NCBI GenBank assembly: GCA_023431345.1
Contig: JAEYWK010000100.1
Span: forward strand, 30,525 to 94,524
Reading direction: 5' to 3'
Origin: Pseudomonadota bacterium
GTDB taxonomy: Bacteria; Myxococcota_A; Polyangia; Polyangiales; Polyangiaceae
DNA length: 64,000 nt
Part shown: piece by piece, positions 29,464 to 38,558 of the stretch
Numbering within the stretch: position 1 is the stretch's first letter
Layout: each line of letters begins with the position of its first letter
Translations under genes and position numbers: made by a program
The notes under the pieces: model-generated
Seen by the model: only the letters and a program-made list of their open reading frames with translations
Database searches by the model: none
Told to the model about the DNA's origin: nothing

Positions 29464-30018
29464 CTACAGCGGGCTCAGGCTCTGATCGGCGTCGAGGTAG
29501 CCGCTCTTACGTGGGCTTTGCACGTACACCCGCACCCGCACGTCGGTAGACTCTGGCAAGTTGCGCCGCACGAGCACCAGCTCGACGCTGCCGCTCTCGG
29601 GGTCGACGCGCTCGATCGCGCTGCGAGTCAGCTCCGAGAGCTCCTCGAGACTGACCTGACCTAGGTCGAACAGGTTGTCCGCCAGCTGACCTTTGCCGCG
29701 CAGCGTGGCGTGCTCGGGGTCGCTCACCTTGCCGTCGCGGTAGTGAAGCTCGACCACGCCGCCAGGGTTCAGCTTGTCTTCGGCTTGGAGTAGCAGCTCT
29801 CGAGGGCGAATCTCCAGCCGCAGGACCTTGCCGTCGGCCTTTTCTCGCAGTGCCTTCAGCGCGGGGGCGAAGGTTTCCTCCGACAGCAGGGAGGGGCCGC
29901 TCATCTCCTGGCTCGCGCTCGACACCGCGTCGCTGCGCCCGCGGCTCGCCTTGTCGGGCTGCTCCGCGCAGCCGAGCGCGAGCAAGCAGGCGGCGACGCC
30001 GACGAGGCTTCGTCTCAC
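29464..30018 (-). CDS. Hypothetical lipoprotein translationally coupled to dapE
   Basis: A 184-residue predicted lipoprotein. GTG at 30018 overlaps the dapE stop as GTGA and gives a clean signal peptide (RRSLVGVAACLLALGC), so it is preferred to longer starts in that frame. The mature part is an alpha/beta domain of unknown family, with FAPALKALREKADGKVLRLE and REKADG/LRLEIRPRELLLQA near its start, and a repeated charged pattern. The tight coupling to dapE suggests co-expression with lysine/cell-wall precursor synthesis. Confidence 0.65.
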   Translation of the reverse strand: MRRSLVGVAACLLALGCAEQPDKASRGRSDAVSSASQEMSGPSLLSEETFAPALKALREKADGKVLRLEIRPRELLLQAEDKLNPGGVVELHYRDGKVSDPEHATLRGKGQLADNLFDLGQVSLEELSELTRSAIERVDPESGSVELVLVRRNLPESTDVRVRVYVQSPRKSGYLDADQSLSPL

Positions 30019-31079
30019 GCGGCCCTGCCGATGCGTGTGAGCCACCGGGAAAGTATATCGAGACCGACGTCGAGCTGCGACAAGAGCGTCCATTCGTTCT
30101 TTTGGTGGGCCTGCGCCTGCACCCCGGGGCCGAAATTCACGGCCGGAATACCTAGGCTCGCGAAGCGCGCGACGTCGGTCCAGGCCTGTTTGGGCTCGAC
30201 GGCGAGCACGCCGCTGTCGGCGAGGGCGGCGATCAGCGGGTGCTTTCGAAGCGGCGGCGCCGATGGCGAGGTGTCGACGAGCTCGACGTCTGCCTCGCCC
30301 GCGACGACGTCCAGCACGTGTTGCTGGGCCTGCTCCACGCTCGTGCTCGGCCCGAAGCGATGGTTGAGGTTCAGCTCGAACACGTCGGGGATGATGTTGC
30401 GCGCTCGCCCCCCGCTGCCCAGCGTCGCGCTGATGACGTTTTGCCAAATGAGCCCGTCGCGCTCGTCGACCGCCGGCTCGAGCGCGGACAGCCGCGCCAG
30501 CAGCGCCGCGCTCTTGTGAATCGCGTTCTCGCCCTGCCAAGGACGCGCGCTGTGCGCGGTGCGACCGCGGAAACGCACGGCGGCGTGGACCGAGCCGCCA
30601 CAGCCGAGCTGCAGCTTGTTGTCGCTCGGCTCCAGCATGACGGCGATTTCGGTCTGGCTCAGCTCGGGATCGGCGGCGAGCACGGGCCCGAGCTCATTCT
30701 CTGCGTACGGGCCCTCCTCGCGCGCGTAAAAGACCAGGGTCAGCTCGACGGGAGAGGGGGGGGCACGCTCGGCGAGGGCGAGCATCAGCGCCAGACCGCT
30801 CTTCATGTCGGCCGCGCCCGGGGCGTAGAGGCGCTCGCCTTCGATGCGCGGCTCGCCCTCGTGCTCGGTGCGCACGACGTCGAAATGCCCGCCCAGCACC
30901 ACGCGCGGGCCGCCGCTGCCGCGCCGCACGGGCACCACGATCGAGTCGCCGTAGCGCCGGATTGGCGCCGCCAAGGGCCTGCGTGCGAGCCGCGCCTCCA
31001 CGGCGTCGCACAGCGCTCGCTCCTCGCCGATCAGCGAGGGGATGCGGCAGAGCCAGAGCAGGTCCTCGGCGAGGCTCAT
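30015..31079 (-). CDS. dapE: Succinyl-diaminopimelate desuccinylase (M20 peptidase family)
   Basis: A 354-residue zinc-dependent deacylase that removes succinate from N-succinyl-LL-diaminopimelate in the lysine and peptidoglycan pathway. Metal and catalytic residues are visible in VVLGGHFDVV, YAPGAADMKSG, and FYAREEGPYAENELG (the catalytic Glu pair). The dimerisation domain contains FRGRTAHSARPWQGENAIHK. The C-terminal metal ligand is in NFGPGVQAQAHQKNE. Adjacent dapD, 7 bp upstream, supports DapE over other M20 enzymes. Confidence 0.9.
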   Translation of the reverse strand: MSLAEDLLWLCRIPSLIGEERALCDAVEARLARRPLAAPIRRYGDSIVVPVRRGSGGPRVVLGGHFDVVRTEHEGEPRIEGERLYAPGAADMKSGLALMLALAERAPPSPVELTLVFYAREEGPYAENELGPVLAADPELSQTEIAVMLEPSDNKLQLGCGGSVHAAVRFRGRTAHSARPWQGENAIHKSAALLARLSALEPAVDERDGLIWQNVISATLGSGGRARNIIPDVFELNLNHRFGPSTSVEQAQQHVLDVVAGEADVELVDTSPSAPPLRKHPLIAALADSGVLAVEPKQAWTDVARFASLGIPAVNFGPGVQAQAHQKNEWTLLSQLDVGLDILSRWLTRIGRAA

Positions 31080-31086
31080 GAGTGAT

Positions 31087-31911
31087 TCAGACCGACACTC
31101 CGAAGTCGCGCAGGGCCGAGTTCAGGCTCGTCTTCTTGTCGGTGCTCTCCTTGCGCTGACCGATGATCAGCGCGCAGGGGATCTGAAACTCGCCGGCGGG
31201 GAACTTGCGCGGCCGCGTGCCCGGGATGACCACGCTGCGCGCCGGGATACGCCCGCGGATCTCCACCGGCTCCGGCCCCGTGACGTCGAGGATGACGGTG
31301 GAGGCGGTCAGGGCCACGCCCGCGCCGATCACGGCTTCACGCTCGATCAGCATGCCTTCGACGATGATCGCGCGCGAGCCGATGAAGCAGCCATCTTCGA
31401 TGATCACGGGCTGCGCGCCCGGCGGCTCGAGCACGCCGCCGATACCGACCCCGCCCGAGAGGTGGCAGTCCTTGCCGACTTGCGCGCAGGAGCCGACGGT
31501 CGCCCAGGTATCGACCATCGTGCCCGCTCCGACGTACGCGCCGATGTTCACGTAGCCCGGCATCACGATCGCGCCCTTCTCGATGAACGAGCCGTAGCGC
31601 ACCGTCCCCGGCGGCACGACGCGCACGCCGAACTCCTCGAGGTTCTTCTTGAGCGGGATCTTGTCGTAGAATTCGAAGGGGCCGACCGACATCTTCTCCA
31701 TCGGCACGACGCCGAAGTAGAGCAGCACCGCCTGCTTGATCCAAGCGTGGGTCGTCCACTTGCCCGGCTCGTCGCAGGTGGCGACGCGCAGCTTGCCCTG
31801 ATCGAGCAGCGCGACCGTGTCGAGCACGGCTTGCTTGACGGCGCTGTCGGCGAGCAAAGAGCGGTCGGCGAAGGCGGCTTCGACCTTCGTCTTGAGTTCG
31901 GCGTATTCCAT
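31087..31911 (-). CDS. dapD: Tetrahydrodipicolinate N-succinyltransferase
   Basis: A 274-residue enzyme transferring succinyl from succinyl-CoA to tetrahydrodipicolinate, in the lysine/diaminopimelate pathway. It has the left-handed beta-helix of hexapeptide repeats (KGAIVMPGYVNIGAYVGAGT, then VDTWATVGSCAQVGKDCHLS) and the family N- and C-terminal domains. The full length is typical. dapE follows in the same direction, so substrate succinylation and desuccinylation genes are paired. Confidence 0.95.
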   Translation of the reverse strand: MEYAELKTKVEAAFADRSLLADSAVKQAVLDTVALLDQGKLRVATCDEPGKWTTHAWIKQAVLLYFGVVPMEKMSVGPFEFYDKIPLKKNLEEFGVRVVPPGTVRYGSFIEKGAIVMPGYVNIGAYVGAGTMVDTWATVGSCAQVGKDCHLSGGVGIGGVLEPPGAQPVIIEDGCFIGSRAIIVEGMLIEREAVIGAGVALTASTVILDVTGPEPVEIRGRIPARSVVIPGTRPRKFPAGEFQIPCALIIGQRKESTDKKTSLNSALRDFGVSV

Positions 31912-31975
31912 GGCGCCTGTTAACCAGGGTTTTGAGCCGCAGCAAGCCGGAACTGGGCCGGCGCGCTCGCCCGGC

Positions 31976-32863
31976 TCAGCCCGCTTCGTCCGCCATTCGC
32001 GCGGGAAACGCCTTGCGGAACAGCAGCGAGAAGCTGCGCGGGGCGGCGTCGAACGACAGCTCCGCGCCGTTGGCGCGCGCCGCCGCCTTCACGCAAGGCA
32101 GCGTCGGCTCGATGAGCCCCCGGCGCACCAGCATCAAGTCTTCACCGGTTTGCCCCGTGCTCTGCGCGATGGAGATGAGACAGCCGCCGTCCGGGGTGGG
32201 GCCGACCGTGATGTGAGGAACGCGGGTCAAGTCTCTCGGATCGGCGACGAGCTCGACTCCGAGCGCGATCAGGGCCGTGGCCGCGCGAGGGTTCACCTCG
32301 ACCTCGAGGCCCTCCGCGTCGCCGCTCAACGTAGCCACCAGTGTTTCGCGGGGCCAGCTGCCGCCGCTGGGCGGGCCGCTGAAGCCCTGCCGCGACATCT
32401 CGAGCACATCGAGCCGCATCGGCCGTCCGCCGATCGAGTCTGCCAGCAAGTCGAACAAGCCGCGCGCGGCGTCCAGCTCGTGCGATAGGCGGGTCACGGA
32501 CTCTTCGAGCGACAGGCGCGTCTTGACGCTCAGCGCGCGCTCGGCCGCGTTCGTCAAGGCTTGTTCGAGCTCGTGGATGCGGGGCCCGACGTAGCGCCGC
32601 AAGCTCTCGGGCGCGTCGCTGTCGCCGAGCGCCGTCTCGGTGGCGGCCAAGATCTCGCCCATGGCGTGGCGCAGCGGGTCACAGGCGTCTCGGGCGCCGG
32701 GCAGCACGTTGCTGAGCGGCCGCGACCCGACCCTCAGCGAATGCAGCAGCTGCGCGAGGTTGCGCAAGGCGCCCAGGCCCTCGCGAAGGTTGCCGCGCTC
32801 GACGTCCAGCGCGGCCGTGCCACGGACGAACGCGTGCGACGAGGGCGGGGAACCGACCGTCAT
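31976..32863 (-). CDS. Hypothetical protein, possible kinase-like (histidine phosphotransfer/ATPase-derived)
   Basis: A 295-residue soluble protein of no named family. Helical N-terminal half (GALRNLAQLLHSLRVGSR and ESVTRLSHELDAARGLFDLL) and alpha/beta C-terminal half (HITVGPTPDGGCLISIAQST, RSFSLLFRKAF), an arrangement recalling a degenerate histidine kinase (dimerisation helices and ATPase domain). The LSHELDAARGL segment resembles an H-box, but nucleotide-binding N and G boxes are not convincing. Lies between dapD and ndk on the same strand. Confidence 0.55.
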   Translation of the reverse strand: MTVGSPPSSHAFVRGTAALDVERGNLREGLGALRNLAQLLHSLRVGSRPLSNVLPGARDACDPLRHAMGEILAATETALGDSDAPESLRRYVGPRIHELEQALTNAAERALSVKTRLSLEESVTRLSHELDAARGLFDLLADSIGGRPMRLDVLEMSRQGFSGPPSGGSWPRETLVATLSGDAEGLEVEVNPRAATALIALGVELVADPRDLTRVPHITVGPTPDGGCLISIAQSTGQTGEDLMLVRRGLIEPTLPCVKAAARANGAELSFDAAPRSFSLLFRKAFPARMADEAG

Positions 32864-32951
32864 GACCTCCCGACCAGTCTAACAGCCAAGCGGCGCGCTT
32901 GCGAAGCCGCCGCCTGCACGCTGCTTTTTGCCGTAGGGCCTCGGAGCGGGC

Positions 32952-33371
32952 TCAGCCGAGCTCCGAGCCTTGGAAGTAGTAGCCGCACTCGATGCGGCCA
33001 TTTTCCACGGAGTCGGAGCCGTGCACGGCGTTCTCGCCGAGGCTCGCGCCGTAGAGCTTGCGGATCGTGCCCGGTTCCGCCTTGGCCGGATCGGTCGCGC
33101 CGATGACCTTGCGCCAATGCGCCACGGCGTCGTCGCGCTCGAGCGCGATCAATACCACCGGGCCGCGGGTCATGAACTCGCACAAATCTTTGAAGAAAGG
33201 CCGCTCGCGATGCACTGCGTAAAAGCCCTGCGCTTCGCGGAGCGAGAGCTGAGCCTGGCGCAGCCCGAGGACTTTGAAGCCTTCCTCCAAGATGTGCTGA
33301 AGGATGGCGCCAGACTTGCGCTTCTCGACCGCGTCCGGCTTGATGATGCAAAGGGTTCGCTCGATGGCCAT
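32952..33371 (-). CDS. ndk: Nucleoside diphosphate kinase
   Basis: A 139-residue enzyme that balances nucleoside triphosphates using a phospho-histidine. The active-site His is in NAVHGSDS, and the family N-terminus is MAIERTLCIIKPDAVEK, which fixes the start at 33371. Length and all motifs (FYAVHRERPFFKDL, GPVVLIALERDDAV) are standard. Confidence 0.97.
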   Translation of the reverse strand: MAIERTLCIIKPDAVEKRKSGAILQHILEEGFKVLGLRQAQLSLREAQGFYAVHRERPFFKDLCEFMTRGPVVLIALERDDAVAHWRKVIGATDPAKAEPGTIRKLYGASLGENAVHGSDSVENGRIECGYYFQGSELG

Positions 33372-33447
33372 GATTCGTGCGGGCGCTCTTAGCACAGGGC
33401 GCCGCGCACGCCGCATTTGGCGATGACCCGCGCTGCTGAGCGCGCGT

Positions 33448-34065
33448 TCAGTCGGCGGTGGGCGGCTCGGCGCGCACGGCGGCGGCCAGCACGCTCACCA
33501 AATCGGACACGAACAGGGCGCGCGGGATCTCCACCCCGTTGTTGAGCAAGCGCAGGTAGTCGCTGATCGAGCCGTAGATGAGCCCCGTCAATCGCGAGCT
33601 GCGGATGACGCGCACCATCGGGTCGACATCCGGCCCGCGCTCGGCGATGCGCTTCGATATTTCGACCGCCTCCGGCGTCATCGTGATGCGCATGCCCACG
33701 ACCGGGAATGAGCGGCTGGAGACGAGCTCCGCGCAAAGCTCCAAGTAAGAGCGGCCCCCGTCAGCGTCATCGATCTTTTCGACGAGCGGCTTCACCACGG
33801 CGCGCAGGAGCTCGTTCAGGGAGGCGCCCGCGCTGACGGCGGGGTCAATCAGCGGGCGCCACGTCTCCTGAATCGGCAGGGAGTGGCGTTCGAGGATGGA
33901 CTCAATCAACTCGCGCTTGCTGCCGAAATGATAGGTCGCGGCCGAGACGTTGCGTTGCCCGGCCGCGATCGCGATCTCTCGCAGCGAAACGCGGTCAACC
34001 CCTTGCTGTGCGAACAGCTGCTCCGCGGCTCGCATCAACGCGAGCCGCGTATCGAAGCGCGGCAA
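33448..34065 (-). CDS. TetR-family transcriptional regulator
   Basis: A 205-residue repressor-type protein. The N-terminal helix-turn-helix spans about residues 8-55 (LREIAIAAGQRNVSAATYHF, GSKRELIESIL). The ligand domain is unrecognised. It follows sucD by 21 bp on the same strand, so it may share the TCA-cycle transcript, or be read from its own promoter. Target unknown. Confidence 0.88.
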   Translation of the reverse strand: MPRFDTRLALMRAAEQLFAQQGVDRVSLREIAIAAGQRNVSAATYHFGSKRELIESILERHSLPIQETWRPLIDPAVSAGASLNELLRAVVKPLVEKIDDADGGRSYLELCAELVSSRSFPVVGMRITMTPEAVEISKRIAERGPDVDPMVRVIRSSRLTGLIYGSISDYLRLLNNGVEIPRALFVSDLVSVLAAAVRAEPPTAD

Positions 34066-34086
34066 TCGAAGCTCCTATCCGAGCCT

Positions 34087-34980
34087 TTAAAGCAGGCTCT
34101 TCAAAGTAGCGCCCATTTCGGCGGGCGATGGCGACATACGTACACCAGCTGCCGTCAGCGCGGCGATTTTGTCTTTCGCCGTGCCTTTTCCACCGGAAAT
34201 AATCGCGCCCGCGTGACCCATGCGCTTGCCGGGAGGCGCCGTGGCGCCCGCGATGAAGCCGGCCACCGGCTTCTTCATGTGGGCTTTGATGTACTCGGCG
34301 GCGCGCTCCTCGGCGTTGCCACCGATTTCGCCCATCATCATCACCGCCTCGGTGTCGGGGTCTTCATTGAACAGCGTGAGGACGTCGACGAAGTCCAGGC
34401 CCGCCACGGGATCGCCGCCGATGCCGACGCACGTCGATTGGCCGAGGCCGAGCGCCGTCAGCTGACCGACCGCTTCGTAAGTCAGAGTGCCCGAGCGCGA
34501 CACGACGCCGATCTTGCCGGGGCGATGGATGTGGCCGGGCATGATACCGATCTTGCACTCGCCCGGTGTGATCACGCCCGGGCAGTTCGGCCCGACCAGG
34601 CGCACGGGCTTGCCCTCGATGGCGCGGCGAACGCGGATCATGTCCGTGACGGGGATGCCTTCCGTGATGCAAATCACCAGCTTGCAACCGGCGTCGACGG
34701 CTTCGAGGATGGCGTCGGCGGCGCCCAGCGCCGGGACGAAGATGCAGCTCGTGTCGGCGCCGGTCTGCTTGACCGCCTCGACGACGGTATCGAAGACGGG
34801 GACGCTGACGGCCTGTTTGTTCGGGCCCTCGGCGCTGAACGTCTCGCCGCCGCGGTTTGGCGTGCAGCCGGCCACCACTTGCGTGCCGTAGGCCAGGCAC
34901 TGCTTGGCGTGGAAAGAGCCGGCGGAGCCGGTGATGCCCTGAACCAGGACCTTCGTGTTCTTGTTTACCAGGATCGACAT
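34087..34980 (-). CDS. sucD: Succinyl-CoA synthetase alpha subunit
   Basis: A 297-residue CoA-binding subunit. The start MSILVNKNTKVLVQGITGSA is standard, and the phosphorylated histidine is in RMGHAGAIISGG. The motif VGPNCPGVITPGECKIGIMP is also typical. It works with SucC to make ATP or GTP from succinyl-CoA. The larger frame upstream to 35478 is inside sucC and is discarded. Confidence 0.97.
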   Translation of the reverse strand: MSILVNKNTKVLVQGITGSAGSFHAKQCLAYGTQVVAGCTPNRGGETFSAEGPNKQAVSVPVFDTVVEAVKQTGADTSCIFVPALGAADAILEAVDAGCKLVICITEGIPVTDMIRVRRAIEGKPVRLVGPNCPGVITPGECKIGIMPGHIHRPGKIGVVSRSGTLTYEAVGQLTALGLGQSTCVGIGGDPVAGLDFVDVLTLFNEDPDTEAVMMMGEIGGNAEERAAEYIKAHMKKPVAGFIAGATAPPGKRMGHAGAIISGGKGTAKDKIAALTAAGVRMSPSPAEMGATLKSLL

Positions 34981-34994
34981 TTCTAAGTCCTCGT

Positions 34995-36194
34995 TCAGGC
35001 AGCCTTGATGGCGGACACGATCTTCTTTGCGCCGTCGGCCATGCTGTCGGCCGGCTGGATCGCGAGCCCGCTCTCGGACAAGATCTTCTTGCCCAGCTCT
35101 ACGTTCGTACCCTCGAGCCGCACGACGAGCGGCACCTTCAGGCCGAGCTCGCGCGTGGCGGCCACGACGCCTTCGGCGATCACGTCGCACTTCATGATGC
35201 CCCCGAAGATGTTCACGAAGATGCCCTTCACCTTGGGGCTGCTCAAAATCATCGTGAACGCCTTGGTCACCTGATCTTTGGTGGCGCCGCCGCCGACGTC
35301 CAAGAAGTTCGCGGGGTTGCCGCCGTGGTGCTTGATGATGTCCATGGTCGCCATCGCCAAGCCCGCGCCGTTCACCAAGCAGCCGATGTCGCCGTCGAGC
35401 GACACATACGACAGGCCTGCGTCCTTGGCTTCGAGCTCGACCGGGTCTTCCTCGTCTTTGTCGAGCAGGCTGTCCCACTCCTTGTGGCGGCCGGCGGCGT
35501 TGTCGTCGAAGGTGATCTTCGAGTCACCCGCGATCACCTTGCCTTGCTTGGTGATGATGAGCGGGTTGACCTCACACAGCGAGCAGTCTTCCTTCTCGAA
35601 CAACGTGGCCAGCTTGCCGACCAGCTTCACGAACTCGCTGACCGTGTCTTTGGGACTGGGCGTGCCTTCGCCGACCTTCAAGCCGTAGGCCAGCTTGCGC
35701 GCCTGGTAGCCGCCGAGGCCGACGGTCGGATCGACGTACTCGATCAGGATCTTCTCCGGGTTCTCTTCGGCGACCTTCTCGATTTCGACGCCGCCCTCCG
35801 TCGACGCCATCACCGCGATGCGGCGCGTCTCGCGATCGACGACCAGACCCAGGTAAAGCTCGCGCGCGATCTCGATGCCTTGCTCGACGTACAAGCGCTT
35901 CACCTTTTGACCTTCGGGGCCGGTCTGGTGAGTGATCAGCTGCATGCCGAGGATCTTCTCGGCCGCGGCGCGCGCCTCTTTGGCGCCGCCCTTGATCACC
36001 TTCACGCCGCCGCCCTTACCGCGGCCGCCGGCGTGGATTTGCGCCTTGACCACCACGACGGGGGAGCCCGTCTCGGCGATCAGCTTCTCGGCGGCTTTCT
36101 CCGCCTCGTCGACCGTGAAGCAGGGCACCCCTTGCGGTACCGCGACGCCGTACTTCGCGAACAGCTGCTTGCCTTGATACTCGTGGATCTTCAT
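34995..36194 (-). CDS. sucC: Succinyl-CoA synthetase beta subunit
   Basis: A 399-residue ATP-grasp subunit. The N-terminus is MKIHEYQGKQLFAKYGVAVP, followed by AQIHAGGRGKGGGVK, and the C-terminal part has NIFGGIMKCDVIAEGVVAA and VVRLEGTNVELGKKIL, all family hallmarks. It is the middle gene of mdh-sucC-sucD; sucD starts 14 bp after its stop and its own start lies 4 bp after the mdh stop. Confidence 0.97.
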   Translation of the reverse strand: MKIHEYQGKQLFAKYGVAVPQGVPCFTVDEAEKAAEKLIAETGSPVVVVKAQIHAGGRGKGGGVKVIKGGAKEARAAAEKILGMQLITHQTGPEGQKVKRLYVEQGIEIARELYLGLVVDRETRRIAVMASTEGGVEIEKVAEENPEKILIEYVDPTVGLGGYQARKLAYGLKVGEGTPSPKDTVSEFVKLVGKLATLFEKEDCSLCEVNPLIITKQGKVIAGDSKITFDDNAAGRHKEWDSLLDKDEEDPVELEAKDAGLSYVSLDGDIGCLVNGAGLAMATMDIIKHHGGNPANFLDVGGGATKDQVTKAFTMILSSPKVKGIFVNIFGGIMKCDVIAEGVVAATRELGLKVPLVVRLEGTNVELGKKILSESGLAIQPADSMADGAKKIVSAIKAA

Positions 36195-36198
36195 CGGC

Positions 36199-37137
36199 TC
36201 AGGCCTTCGCTTTCACGATGTCGACGACCTTTTGTACGCTGTCGGCGCTGGTCTTGAGCATCGCCTTCTCTTCGGCGCTGAGCTCGACCTCGACGATCTT
36301 CTCCACGCCGCCCGCGCCGATCACCACCGGTACGCCCAGGTACAGGTCTTTGTAGCCGTACTCGCCCTCGAGGTAGGCGGCGGCGGGGAGCAGCCGCTTC
36401 TGATCGAGCAGGTAGGCCTCCGCCATGACGATCGCGCTGTACGCGGGGGCGTAGTAGGCGCTCGTACCCATCAGGTTCACGATCTCGCCGCCGCCCTTGC
36501 GGGTGCGCTCGACCATGGCTGCGAGCTTGTCGGCCGCGACCAGCTGCTTGACGGGCACGCCGTTGACGGTGCAGTAGCCGAGCGCCGGCACCATGTCGTC
36601 GCCGTGGCCGCCGAGCACCATCGCGCGTACGTCTTTGATGCTCGCGCCAGTCTCGCGGGCGAGGAACAAGGAGAAGCGCGCGCTGTCGAGCACGCCCGCC
36701 ATGCCGACGACCTTCTCACGCGGCGCGCCCGTGCGACGCTTGAGCTCGTAGACCATCGCGTCGAGGGGGTTACTGATCACGATCACGAACGCGTCCGGAC
36801 AATGTTTCTTGGCGTTGTCGGCGACGTTTTGGATGATCGGCAGGTTGACGCCGACCAAGTCGTCACGAGACTGACCCGGCTTGCGAGGGATGCCGGCCGT
36901 GATGATCAGCACGTCGGAGCCAGCCAGGTCTTCCCAGTTGGAAGAGCCGCTGACCTTGGCGTCCGCGCCGGAGCAGGCCGAGGATTGCTCGAGATCGAGC
37001 GCCTTGCCCTTGGCAAAGCCTTCCTTGGCGGGAATGTCGAACAGGACCACATCGCCGAGCTGCTTCTGGAGGGCCAGGTTCGCCAGCTCGCCACCGATGT
37101 TGCCCGCACCAATCAGACCAATCTTCTTTCTCGCCAT
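36199..37137 (-). CDS. mdh: Malate dehydrogenase (lactate dehydrogenase-like type)
   Basis: A 312-residue NAD-dependent enzyme. NAD motif GLIGAGNIGG, substrate-binding region TAGIPRKPGQSRDDLVGVN, and catalytic His in LGGHGDDMVPALGY. The start at 37137 has GGAGAAGAG upstream and fits the family; the frame to 37191 is longer without homology. First gene of the mdh-sucC-sucD operon, whose products act as consecutive parts of the oxidative TCA cycle. Confidence 0.97.
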   Translation of the reverse strand: MARKKIGLIGAGNIGGELANLALQKQLGDVVLFDIPAKEGFAKGKALDLEQSSACSGADAKVSGSSNWEDLAGSDVLIITAGIPRKPGQSRDDLVGVNLPIIQNVADNAKKHCPDAFVIVISNPLDAMVYELKRRTGAPREKVVGMAGVLDSARFSLFLARETGASIKDVRAMVLGGHGDDMVPALGYCTVNGVPVKQLVAADKLAAMVERTRKGGGEIVNLMGTSAYYAPAYSAIVMAEAYLLDQKRLLPAAAYLEGEYGYKDLYLGVPVVIGAGGVEKIVEVELSAEEKAMLKTSADSVQKVVDIVKAKA

Positions 37138-37281
37138 GTTCTCTTCTCCGGCACCGAATTTTTGGGAAAAAGGGGAGTAGACCAGCAGCACAACGCCCGC
37201 AACTGCGCCCTGACCAGCACAGACGCTCTGGCGGATTTGTCGCGGTGGTCGTCGCTGAACCGCCCGCAGGTTATCAGGTTT

Positions 37282-38469
37282 CTACAGTGTTTCGCCGCCC
37301 CAGGTCGGCTCGGGGAAGGGGCGGCCCGGGCGAGCGAACAGGAAGCCCTGCAGCAGGTCGCAGCCGAGCGCCACCACGCAGTCGCGCTCGGCGGGCGTCT
37401 CGATGCCCTCGGCGACGACCAAGAAGCCCATGTCCTTGCAGAGCGCGGTCATCGACGCGACGAGCTTCTGCTTGACCGGGCTCTGATCGATGTCGCGCAG
37501 CAGGGAGACGTCGAGCTTGACGATTTCGGGCTCGAGCAGCGCGAAGCTGGAGAGCCCAGCGTAGCCCGCCCCCAGGTCGTCGACCGCGATGCGGAAGCCC
37601 TTCTCGCGCAGTTGAAGCACGCGGCGCTCCACGCCATCGACCTCCTCGATCGCGGCGCGCTCCGTCACCTCGAGCACGACGCGCTTGGCGATCTTCGTCA
37701 GCGGCGCGAGCTCGTCGAACAGATCTTCGTCGGCCAAGTCGAGCGGGTGCAGGTTCAAAAACAGCGTCGCGTCGCGGGGAGCTTGCGCCATGGCTGCCGC
37801 CGCGAGCTGCCGCACTCGGCGCCCCAGGCGCGGTAGCGAGCTCAGGCGCTCGGCCGCGTCGACGACGAGGTCGGGGCGAATGAGGGTCGGCTCTTCGGTG
37901 CGAAGTAGCGCCTCGTAGCCGTACACGCTGCGATCGCTGGCGCGCAGAATCGGTTGAAAAGCCATCCACAGGCTGGTCATGGCCGACTCGAACGCGGCCT
38001 CGAGCCCCGCGCGATCCGCTGAAACCTCGTTCGAGCCGAGCAGCTTGAGCGCTTCGCGCTTCATGCGCGCCAAGCGGTACAGCTTACGCGCGCGCTCCAC
38101 CGTCGTACGCAGCACCTCGGGCTCGAACGGCTTGACGATGTACTTGAAGGCTCCGTACTCGACGGCGTCGGTCGCGCTCTCGATCGCGGGCAGGCCCGTG
38201 ACCAGCACCACGGGCAAATCGGCGTCGTGCTCGCGGATGATGCGCAGCAGCTCGACGCCGGTCATTTCGGGCATGCTGATGTCGCTGACGACGACGTGCA
38301 CGCCTCCGGCCGAGACCCGGCGTACGGCGTCGCGAGCCGACGCGAAGGCCTCGACCTGGTAACCTGCGCCGCGCAGCGTGCGCTCGAACGCGCGCAGCGC
38401 TTCCGGCTCATCATCGACAAGCAGAATCGTGCCTGGCCGCCCAGACGCCGGCATTGGCTCGGTCGTCAC
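37282..38469 (-). CDS. Response regulator with EAL phosphodiesterase domain
   Basis: A 395-residue two-domain protein. Receiver domain: acidic pocket DD at 19-20, phospho-acceptor D63 (VVVSDISMPEMTG), Lys113 (KYIVKPFEP). EAL domain, about 165-390, expected to hydrolyse cyclic di-GMP. Motifs EALLR (E185), LFLNLHP, VVLEVTER, AVDDLGAGYAGL, IVKLDVSLLRD, VAEGIET and LLQGFLFARP keep the usual metal and catalytic residues, so it is likely active. No kinase gene is adjacent on this strand. Confidence 0.92.
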   Translation of the reverse strand: MTTEPMPASGRPGTILLVDDEPEALRAFERTLRGAGYQVEAFASARDAVRRVSAGGVHVVVSDISMPEMTGVELLRIIREHDADLPVVLVTGLPAIESATDAVEYGAFKYIVKPFEPEVLRTTVERARKLYRLARMKREALKLLGSNEVSADRAGLEAAFESAMTSLWMAFQPILRASDRSVYGYEALLRTEEPTLIRPDLVVDAAERLSSLPRLGRRVRQLAAAAMAQAPRDATLFLNLHPLDLADEDLFDELAPLTKIAKRVVLEVTERAAIEEVDGVERRVLQLREKGFRIAVDDLGAGYAGLSSFALLEPEIVKLDVSLLRDIDQSPVKQKLVASMTALCKDMGFLVVAEGIETPAERDCVVALGCDLLQGFLFARPGRPFPEPTWGGETL

Positions 38470-38558
38470 GCTGCCAAGCTAGCAAAGCTCGGCGGCGCCC
38501 GCACTCCCCCCAGGGAAATGGGGCAAAAGGGCGCGCGCGCCAGCAAGCCTGAGCTACA

